The notes below the pieces were generated by a model that did not search any database, had not been told where the DNA came from, and worked only from the letters and a program-made list of their open reading frames with translations. The position numbers and the translations under genes are program-made. Positions 7,186 to 13,624 of a stretch of DNA of 13,624 nt are shown here, in pieces. Source of the DNA: Sulfuritalea sp. (GTDB taxonomy: Bacteria; Pseudomonadota; Gammaproteobacteria; Burkholderiales; Rhodocyclaceae); NCBI GenBank assembly GCA_016716965.1, contig JADJUP010000001.1:1-13624 (forward strand), given 5' to 3'. The first letter of the stretch is position 1; each line of letters begins with the position of its first letter.

Positions 7186-8139
7186 ATGCCGAAGCCGATG
7201 GAACCGACACTGGCCGCGTTGCACAACCCGCTACTGCGCTATTTCGCGGCGACGCGGCCGGCTTTTCCTTTCGGTCACCTTCGTCGGCTGCCTGCTCGGC
7301 TTGGCCACCGCCGCATATTCCGGCATCGCACTGGGCCCGGCGCTGGCCACGGCAACGCTGTTCTTCGCCCTGGTCGCCCACGCCGGCGCCAACGTGATCA
7401 ACGATTACTACGATGCGCTTTCCGGCTGCGACGCGGCCAACACCGAACGCCAGTTCCCTTTCACCGGCGGCAGCCGCTTCATCCAGAACGGCGTGCTCTC
7501 CTTGCGCACCACCGGCATGTTCGGCTACGCGCTGCTGGCGGCCGTGGTGCCGGCCGGGCTGTGGCTGACGGCGGTGAGCGATCCTGGCCTGATCCTGATC
7601 GGGCTCGCCGGCCTCGTCGTCGGCTGGGCCTATTCGGCGCCGCCGCTCAAGCTGCAGAGCCGCGGCCTGGGCGAATTCGCCATCACCGCGGGCTGGTTGC
7701 TGGTGGTGGTCGGCAGCGATTTCGTGCAGCGGCGGGGCTTCGACTTTTTCCCGGTGGCCGCCGGCCTCGGCTTCGCCCTGCTGGTGGCCAACGTGCTCTA
7801 CATCAACCAGTTCCCCGACGTGAAGGCGATGCCGGCGCCGGCAAGAACACCATGGTGGTGCGCCTCGGCGTTGAACCGGCGCGCTGGGGTTACGCGCTGA
7901 TCACGCTGCTGGCCTATGGCTGGCCGCTGCTGATGATTGCCCTCGGTCGCCTGCCCGCGCTGGCCCTTGTCGCGCTGCTGCCGGTCGTCGCCAGCATCGC
8001 CGCCGCGCGCGTGCTGTGGGCCAATGCCGCGCGTCCGGAACAACTGGCGCCGGCGCTGAAGCTGACCATCCTTTCCGCCAGCGCCCACGGCCTGCTGCTG
8101 GCCATCGTCCTGGTCCTGCCATGGGGCCACCCGATCTGA
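7186..8139 (+). CDS. UbiA/MenA-type membrane prenyltransferase (two frameshifts)
   Basis: Integral membrane enzyme of the UbiA superfamily, which attaches a polyprenyl tail to an aromatic ring in quinone, heme or lipid synthesis. The first Asp-rich motif is NVINDYYDALSGCDAAN (about 7391-7441). The second is YINQFPDVKADAGAGKNTMV after repair (about 7800-7858), followed by VRLG. NDYYD and NQFPD...GK resemble menaquinone-type (MenA) enzymes more than UbiA proper, so a naphthoquinone substrate is my best guess. Two breaks: one extra T in the run near 7263-7266 (repair gives RPAFLSVTFVGCLLGLATAA), and one missing C near 7828 (repair gives VKADAGAGK). The rebuilt length is about 317 residues with many hydrophobic segments, normal for the family. 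It follows the thioredoxin with a good ribosome site and overlaps the second nosD by 19 bases, so it is part of the same run. Confidence 0.86.
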   Translation: MPKPMEPTLAALHNPLLRYFAATRPAFPFGHLRRLPARLGHRRIFRHRTGPGAGHGNAVLRPGRPRRRQRDQRLLRCAFRLRRGQHRTPVPFHRRQPLHPERRALLAHHRHVRLRAAGGRGAGRAVADGGERSWPDPDRARRPRRRLGLFGAAAQAAEPRPGRIRHHRGLVAGGGRQRFRAAAGLRLFPGGRRPRLRPAGGQRALHQPVPRREGDAGAGKNTMVVRLGVEPARWGYALITLLAYGWPLLMIALGRLPALALVALLPVVASIAAARVLWANAARPEQLAPALKLTILSASAHGLLLAIVLVLPWGHPI

Positions 8140-9329
8140 GGCTGCTGCCAGTGTTGCTGTTCGCGCTGGTGGTTCCGGCGGCATCGGCGGCATCCCTGCA
8201 GGCGCTGATCGACGCCACGCCAGCCGGCGGCACGCTCAAGCTCGCAGCGGGTTCCCACGTCGGCCCCGTGAGCATCGCCAAACCGATGACGCTCGACGGT
8301 GGCGGCCGCGCCGGGATCGTCGGCTCCGGCCGCGGCACGGTGCTTTCGGTGGCGGCCAATGGCGTCACCCTGCGCGGCCTGCACCTGCGCGGCAGCGGCG
8401 AATCGCATGACGGCGTCGATGCCGGCATCCTGCTCGAAGGCGATGACCATCGCGTCGAGGACAACGTGATCGAGGACGTGCTGTTCGGCATCCACCTGAA
8501 GCGCGTCAATCGCTCGCGCGTCGCCCGCAACCGCGTCACCGGCAAGCCGCTGGACCTCGGCATGCGCGGCGACGCGATCCGGCTCTGGTACAGCCAGCAC
8601 AACGTCATCGAGGCCAACCGCTTCCGGCGCGGGCGCGACCTCACCTTCGCCAACTCGGCCGACAACCGCATCGCCGGCAACCATTTTGTCGACGGCCGCT
8701 ACGGCATGCACGTGATCTTCTCGCCGCGCCTGCTGATCGAGGACAACCGGCTTTCGGATACCGGCACCGGCATCATCGTGCTGTATTCGCCCGACCTGGT
8801 CCTGCGCGGCAACCACGTTGCCCATGCGCTGACCGGCGGCGGTGGCGGCATCGTGTTCAAGGAAAGCCACGACGCCCTGGTCGAGGGCAACGAGGTGCTG
8901 CATTGCTCGGTCGGCCTGCGCGTCGACGCGCCGCCGGATTCGGTGGGCAAGCTCACGGTGAGGAACAACCGCTTCGCCCACAACATCATCGGCCTGTTCT
9001 TTACGGCGAGGAGGGCGGCCATGCCTTCTTCGACAACCGCTTCGAGAACAACCTCACCACGGTCGGCATCAGCGCGCCGGCGCCGGCAGCACCAACGTCT
9101 GGCGCGGCAATCACTGGGACGACTACCAGGGCTTCGACCGCGACCGCGACGGCATCGGCGACACGCCGCACGAGATCTTCCTGTTCGCCGACCGCATCTG
9201 GATGGAAACCCCGATGACCACCTTCTTCCGCAATTCGCCGGTGCTGGAAACCCTGGATTTCCTCGAGCGCCTCGCCCCCTTTTCCTCGCCGCACTGGTGC
9301 TGCGCGACCCCGCGCCGCGCATGCCCTGA
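8121..9329 (+). CDS. Second NosD-like periplasmic beta-helix protein (three frameshifts)
   Basis: Clear paralogue of the NosD at 876-2267. A signal peptide (LLPVLLFALVVPAASA) leads directly into LQALIDATPAGGTLKL, matching FQELVDAAPAGSTLR of NosD 1. Shared blocks include LDGGGR, LRGLHLRGSGESHD, LFGIHLKRVN, GDAIRLWYSQHNVIEANRF, IVFKESHDALVEGNEVLHC, HWDDYQGFDR and NSPVLETLDFLERLAPFSSP. It lacks the roughly 45-residue linker that follows the leader in NosD 1. Breaks: one T missing near 8998-9003 (repair gives GLFFYGEEGGHAFF), one error near 9070-9090, and one C missing near 9294 (repair gives PHLVLRDPAPRMP). The start ATG 8121 lies inside the end of the prenyltransferase gene and is supported by the signal peptide. 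A role as an alternative or additional NosFY partner is plausible but unproven. Confidence 0.9.
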   Translation: MGPPDLRLLPVLLFALVVPAASAASLQALIDATPAGGTLKLAAGSHVGPVSIAKPMTLDGGGRAGIVGSGRGTVLSVAANGVTLRGLHLRGSGESHDGVDAGILLEGDDHRVEDNVIEDVLFGIHLKRVNRSRVARNRVTGKPLDLGMRGDAIRLWYSQHNVIEANRFRRGRDLTFANSADNRIAGNHFVDGRYGMHVIFSPRLLIEDNRLSDTGTGIIVLYSPDLVLRGNHVAHALTGGGGGIVFKESHDALVEGNEVLHCSVGLRVDAPPDSVGKLTVRNNRFAHNIIGLFFTARRAAMPSSTTASRTTSPRSASARRRRQHQRLARQSLGRLPGLRPRPRRHRRHAARDLPVRRPHLDGNPDDHLLPQFAGAGNPGFPRAPRPLFLAALVLRDPAPRMP

Positions 9330-9352
9330 GCCTACAATCGACTCCAACCCAC

Positions 9353-9356
9353 AAGG
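9353..9356 (+). promoter_or_regulatory. Ribosome binding site of the small secreted protein gene
   Basis: AAGG lies 8 bases before the ATG at 9365, in the 35-base gap after the second nosD. It supports 9365 as a real start. Confidence 0.55.
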
Positions 9357-9364
9357 ACCATCCG

Positions 9365-9711
9365 ATGAGATACATCCCACTTGGCTTCTCGCTTCTCTTC
9401 GCCGTACTGTCAGCGCCGACTCTTGCCGCCGATGCCGAAGCCGGCCTGCTCGCCGTCAAGAGCCTTGGCGGCGTCAATGGCCAGGCCCTCGCCTGCGCCG
9501 AAACAAAGTCGCGGCGCGCGCCAGGGAATTGATGCTGGCCCATTCGCCCAAGACCCAGCGTTTCGGCGCCGCCTACGAAGAGGCGACGCAGGAGGCCTAC
9601 ACCGCGCAGACCCGCTCCGGCCAGGCCTGCGCCAGTGCTACGGAACTTACCGCGCGGCTCAACGCGCTGGCGCTGCGCCTCGCGGATGCCCTGCCGGTCG
9701 CGGCGAAGTGA
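9365..9711 (+). CDS. Small secreted protein with two cysteines, function unknown (one frameshift)
   Basis: Not recognised with confidence. After adding one A in the run near 9499-9506 (giving ALACAENKVAARARELM) the gene encodes about 115 residues. A signal peptide (RYIPLGFSLLFAVLSAPTLA) should be cleaved near residue 21-22. The mature part of about 94 residues is rich in Ala, Arg and Glu and looks helical, with just two cysteines (about C44 and C89) that could form a disulfide or bind metal. Motif-like stretches are AVKSLGGVNGQALACA and LMLAHSPKTQRFGAAYEEAT. It starts with its own ribosome site after nosD 2 and is one base apart from the SCO gene, so it belongs to an exported trio with SCO and the flavoprotein. 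A small accessory subunit or copper/redox helper is possible; this is inference from location. Confidence 0.72.
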
Positions 9712-9712
9712 C

Positions 9713-10325
9713 ATGAGTCCGCGGCGGCCGGTTGCGCTGTTCGTCGCCACGTTGTCGCTCGCCGCGCTGCCCGCGCTGGCACGGGCCGGCAGGGGCGCAG
9801 CATGATGCCGGCGCCGCGGGACGCGGCCCGTTGATGCCGCGTTACCTGTTGATGGACGTGCAGGGCAGGGCAGTGACGCAGGAAGATTTCCGTGGCCGCT
9901 TGCAGCTCGTCAGCTTCGGTTTCATCTCCTGCCCCGATGTCTGCCCGACCACGCTGCTGGAAGTGAAGCAGATCCTCGAAGCCCTCGGCGACCGGGCGTC
10001 GCGCCTGCAGCCCGTCTTCATCACGGTCGATCCGGCGCGCGACACGCGCGAGGTGTTGCGCGAATACACGGCGGCCTTCGACACGCGCATCCTCGGCCTC
10101 ACCGGTTCGGCCGAGCTGGTGCGCCGTGCTGCCGACAGCTTCCGCGTCCAGTACGAAATCGTGCGCGAGCCAGGCGCCGCGCCCGACAACTACACCATGA
10201 ATCACACCGCCGGCATGGTGCTGCTGGACATCCGCGGCCGCTTCCTGGCGCGCTTCCCGCTACGGCATGGCGGTGCGCGACATCGCGAGCGCATCCGCGC
10301 GGTGATGGCGGTCGAAGGCCGCTGA
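9713..10325 (+). CDS. SCO1/SenC-family copper chaperone (frameshifted)
   Basis: Periplasmic thioredoxin-fold protein that binds Cu(I) and helps build copper centres such as CuA of cytochrome oxidase; NosZ also carries a CuA site. The signal peptide RRPVALFVATLSLAALPALA has no evident anchor beyond it. The metal motif is CPDVC (cysteines at 9930-9932 and 9942-9944) in SFGFISCPDVCPTTLLEV. The conserved third ligand is the His in NYTMNHTAGMVLLD (10203-10205). ITVDPARDT is also typical. Breaks: one near 9783-9800 joins the leader (frame of 9713) to the body, and two compensating errors near 10258-10290 turn the end back into RFPYGMAVRDIASRIRAV. The rebuilt length is about 204 residues. The gene starts one base after the preceding stop and ends 8 bases before the flavoprotein gene. 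Confidence 0.9.
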
Positions 10326-10333
10326 CGCCGGCC

Positions 10334-11223
10334 ATGGCCACCCGTCGCGATTTCCTTGCCGGCGGGCTGGCGCTGGCGGCCGGCCATGCCTGCGGCCAAT
10401 CGAATGCCATTGCCGGACAGCGCGTGCTCGTCGTCGGCGGCGGCTGGGGCGGCCTCACCGCCGCGCGTCGCCTGCGCCAGACGGCACCGGAACTCGAGGT
10501 GACGCTGATCGAGCGCGAAGGTATGAGCGCGCCATGATGATCGCCTGGTGGCTGAAGACGCGGCGCATCCCGGGCCGCCTCGTGCTGGTCGATGCCGGCG
10601 GCGGCATGCAGCGCTTCAACCGCGTCTTTGCCGAGCGCTTCCCGGACCAGGTGCAGCACCTCACCCATGCCACGGTGAAATCCCTCGATCCCTTCGCGCG
10701 GACCCTCGCCACGGAATTCGACGCGATCCGCTTCGACGACGCGATCATCATTCCGCCGCAGGGCGCGGCCGACATCGTGCGCCAGGCCGGCCTGCTCGAA
10801 ACCGATGCCGCCGGCACGCCGGGCGCCTGGGCGGCTTTCGATCCGCTGCACCTGCATGCGCTCGGCGACGAGCGCATATTCCTCGTGGGCGACCTGCTGG
10901 GCCGCGCCTCGCCCTTGTTCGGCGCCTATCCCAAGAGCGCGCACATGGCCGCGCGCCAGGGGCGCATCGCCGCCGACGAAATCATCGCCCGCTCACGCGG
11001 AAAGATGCCGGTGCAGGCGCTGCCGGAGAGCGTCTGCCACCTCTACACCGACGTCGAGCCGATGGAGGCGATGCGCATCGATGCGCAGTACCGCGTGCGC
11101 GGCGACGGCCTGGTCACGCAGAGCGTGCGCCAGCACGAGGATCCGCAGCCGCGAGGCGAAGACCAGGCGTGGTTGCGCGGCATGACGCAGGAGATTCTTG
11201 GCGCCGGTACGGCGGGGGGCTGA
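10334..11223 (+). pseudogene. Tat-exported FCSD/SoxF-type FAD oxidoreductase, central part missing
   Basis: The N-terminus ATRRDFLAGGLALAAGHA is a twin-arginine signal, followed by an FAD-binding Rossmann motif RVLVVGGGWGGLTAARRL and VTLIERE. At about 10519-10523 the sequence jumps to YERAMMIAWWLKTRRIPGRL in another frame. In flavocytochrome c sulfide dehydrogenase flavoproteins these two stretches are normally separated by well over 100 residues, so roughly 400 bases appear to be lost. The rest is family-like: LVLVDAGGGMQRFN, VFLVGDLL-type FLVGDLLGRASPLFGAYPK, SAHMAARQGRIAADEI and ESVCHLYTDVEPMEAMRI. Such proteins oxidise sulfide or another donor in the periplasm, usually with a cytochrome c subunit, which is not seen here. 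It closes the plus-strand run and converges on osmC-ycaO. The deletion may be real or an assembly collapse; the copy as written cannot be functional. Confidence 0.82.
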
Positions 11224-11302
11224 GCTTTCGTGCCGAACAATGGTTGCCGCACGGGGGCGGGATGAATTTTCGTCAATGCCGGAGTGCGCCCAAGGCGGCC
11301 TT
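11224..11302. other. Convergent intergenic gap without a clear terminator
   Basis: About 79 bases between the flavoprotein stop and the likely end of osmC-ycaO. A bidirectional terminator would be expected here, but only a weak AAGG/CCTT pairing near 11292-11302 is seen, with no long stem and no T-run. Confidence 0.4.
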
Positions 11303-13624
11303 TCACGTCGTCCTGGAAAGTCGCCGCTGGCAGGACGGCGCTTCACCGGCCCGGGACCAAGGCGCGACAATGGTCCGCGCGCGTGCAGCTTCCTGTAGCT
11401 GTCGATCAGGCGCTGGTGCCGGTCGAGCCCTTCCAGTTTCATGCTCGTCGGTGTCAGGCCGAAGAAGCGCACGCTGCCGTCCACCGAGCCCATCACCGCA
11501 TCCATCCGCGGGTTGCCAAACATGCGGCGGAAATTGGCTTCGTAATCGTCCAGCTCCAGCTCGTCGTCCAGCAGCACCTCCAGCACCACGTTCAAGGCCT
11601 GATAAAACAATCCGCGCTCGACCGTGTTCTCGTTGTATTGCAGGAAGCTGCTCACCAGTTCGTGCGCCGCCTCATGCCGCTGCAAGGCTAGATTGATCAG
11701 CAGCTTCAATTCCAGAATCGTCAGCTGGCCCCAGGCCGTGTTCTCGTCAAATTCGATGCCGATCAAGGTGATGATGTCGGTGTAACTCATCCAGCTCACT
11801 GTCCTCGAGGGCGCTCAAGCAGTGCCTTCAGGCTGGCATCAGTCAGTCGATGCAGGTTCAGAATGTCGGCGCGGAACAACAGTGCCTTGTTGGTGTTATC
11901 CCAGATCAAATCCTCTAGCGGATAAATCTCCGAATAACCCGGTACCAGTATGCGGCAGGCCACCGCATTGCAACCGCCGCCAAGTTGGTCATGAACTGCC
12001 ATGTAAACTTCCTTGCCCAGGTCTTCGAGAATGCCGAACAGCGTCGCGGCTTCGTCGGCATTGGAGCCATCTGGTGTCGTGGCCGTGACCGGAAAAGTCC
12101 CACTCGACAAAATCGAAATCGGACTTGGCGCTAAAAGCGCCACGACACCACACCACTGGAGTCAATGAAGTGTTCGACGAAGTTGTTGGGCTCCGTCACG
12201 GCGTTGCTTGAGAAGGTGGGGCGAGGCAAATCGTTCAGGCCTTCGAAACTGCGCCCCTGCAGCAACTCCGTAAGACTGCGTTCCAGCGCCACCTCCAGGC
12301 TTGGGTGTGCCCCGAACGAAGCAAACACGCCGCCCGTGCGCGGGTTCATCAAGGTGACGCACATCACCGGAAACTTCCCGCCCAGCGACGCATCCTTCAC
12401 CAGCACCGGAAAGCCCTGCTTTTCCAGTTCCTCGATGCCGGCCAGGATGCCCGGATACTTTGCCAGCACGTCTGGCGGCACATCCGGCAGGGCGAGTTCC
12501 CCTTCCAGGATTTCGCGTTTGACCGCCCGCTCGAAAATTTCCGACAGGCATTGCACCTGCGCTTCAGCCAGCGTATTACCGGCACTCATGCCATTGCTGA
12601 GGAACAGGTTGTCGATCAGGTTGGACGGGAAATACACCACCTCGCCGTCCGACTGGCGCACATACGGCAGCGAACAAATGCCGCGCTTTGCGTTTCCGGA
12701 GTTGGTATCGACCAGATGCGAGCCGCGCAACTCGCCATCCGGGTTATAAATTGCCAGGCAGTAGTCATCGAGTATTTCAACCGGCAGCGCATCTTCAGGG
12801 CCAGGCTTGAACCAGCGCTCATTCGGGTAATGCACAAACGCCGCGTTGGCAATGTCATCCCCCCAATATTGGTCGTTGTAGAAATGATTGCAGTTCAGCC
12901 GCTCGATAAATTCGCCCAGGGCCGACGCCAGCGCACTTTCCTTGGTCGCGCCCTTGCCATTGGTGAAACACATCGGCGAGTGCGCATCGCGGACATGCAG
13001 CGACCACATTGGGAACCAGATTGCGCCACGAAGCGATTTCGATCTTCATGCCGAGGTTCGCCAAAACTCCCGACATATTGGCGATGGTTTGCTCAGCGGC
13101 AGATCCTTCCCGGCGATACAGGTGCCCGCTTCGAATCCGACTCGGCCCCGACCCAGCGTCAGCAAGGCCCGAGCATCGGCATCCAGATTTTTCACTTCCT
13201 CAATAACGAACTCCGGCCCGGTTTGCACCACCTTCTTTACCGTGCAACGCTCGATGGAGCGCAGAATGCCCTGGCGGTCCTTGGCGGAAATATCCGCCGG
13301 CAATTCGACCGAATCTTGAAAATCTGCCGGTAGCGGTTTTCCGGATCAACAATGTTGTTCTGCGACAGGCGGATGTTATCGGTGGGGATGTTGCGGGTTT
13401 CGCGGTACAGCTTCACAAAGTACGCCGCACACAAGGCCGATGACGCCAGAAAGTAATCGAATGGCCCCGGCGCCGAGCCATCGCCCTTGATAGCGGATGG
13501 GCTGATCGGCCACCACCGTGAAGTCATCGAACTTAGCCTCAAGACGAAGCTTGTCGAGAAAGTTGACCTTGATTTCCGCCAGGAACCGCAGGCGTTCAAA
13601 AACGAATTGGCCGCCATTATCGGA
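11303..13624 (-). CDS. ycaO: OsmC-YcaO fusion protein (multiply frameshifted, 5' end at or beyond window edge)
   Basis: Reads leftward from the right edge. Joined pieces give an OsmC-like domain (EIKVNFLDKLRLEAKFDDF, GDGSAPGPFDYFLASSALCA, RLSQNNIVDPENRY, PEFVIEEVKNLDADARAL; about 13576-13090). A YcaO domain follows (CFTNGKGATKESALASALGE, NGMSAGNTLAEAQVQCLSE, FASFGAHPSLEVALERS; about 13070-12130), then a C-terminal helical part (NADEAATLFGILEDLGKEVY, ITLIGIEFDENTAWGQ, MDAVMGSVDGSVRFFGLTPT; about 12070-11385). YcaO proteins are ATP-using peptide-backbone cyclodehydratase-like enzymes; the OsmC-YcaO form is linked by homology to RimO accessory function in ribosomal protein S12 methylthiolation. 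At least seven one-base errors interrupt it (near 13490, 13310, 13100, 13010, 12135, 12070 and 11790). The stop is ambiguous: one frame shift after KLHAR puts a TGA at 11303-11305. The initiation codon is not an ATG in the homologous place (CTG-GCG-GAA at 13582-13574). Unrelated in function to the nos genes. Confidence 0.88.

Noticed and set aside
10993..11300. Extension of the YcaO C-terminal frame leftward into the flavoprotein gene
   Set aside because: Homology to YcaO ends near SYRKLHAR; beyond that the frame is antisense to the flavoprotein. A one-base shift gives a stop at 11303.
11284..11304. Rho-independent terminator between the convergent genes
   Set aside because: Only a 4-base stem can be drawn and there is no T-run on either strand.

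Overview
The window is a high-GC stretch from a denitrifying, probably betaproteobacterial (Rhodocyclaceae-like) genome. It carries most of a clade II (atypical) nitrous oxide reductase operon. The gene order nosB-nosD-nosG-nosH-nosF-nosL-nosY, with no nosR, marks the clade II type. The catalytic gene nosZ is not in the window and would be expected just upstream of base 1. The taxonomic statement is inferred from gene content and composition only.

Layout: 9-868 nosB (badly frameshifted membrane protein); 876-2267 nosD; 2264-3205 nosG; 3202-4178 nosH; a palindromic repeat; 4297-5166 nosF; 5163-5641 nosL; a second palindromic repeat of the same family; 5813 to about 6645 nosY. The plus-strand run continues tightly packed with genes outside the textbook nos set: a TlpA/ResA-type thioredoxin (6627-7172), a UbiA/MenA-type prenyltransferase (7186-8139), a second nosD paralogue (8121-9329), a small secreted two-cysteine protein of unknown function (9365-9711), an SCO1/SenC copper protein (9713-10325) and a Tat-exported flavoprotein of the flavocytochrome c sulfide dehydrogenase type with an internal segment missing (10334-11223). 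On the minus strand, convergent with this run, is an OsmC-YcaO fusion gene (11303 to beyond the right edge) that has no obvious link to N2O reduction.

How they work together: NosG and NosH are NapG/NapH-like iron-sulfur proteins thought to carry electrons from the quinone pool to periplasmic NosZ. NosD, NosF and NosY form the ABC-type maturation machine for the copper site, and NosL delivers Cu(I). The TlpA-like thioredoxin and the SCO protein would fit as the reductant and a copper chaperone. The prenyltransferase suggests a quinone tailored to the pathway. The second NosD, the small secreted protein and the flavoprotein have no settled role and are the most interesting part of the window.

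Sequence quality matters here. Almost every gene outside 876-3205 and nosF is restored to a normal family protein by one-base insertions or deletions, many in short base runs. The breaks are densest at the two ends (nosB and osmC-ycaO). This looks more like uncorrected sequencing error near contig ends than real gene decay, so frameshifted genes are annotated here as single genes. The missing block in the flavoprotein gene is a different and larger event.
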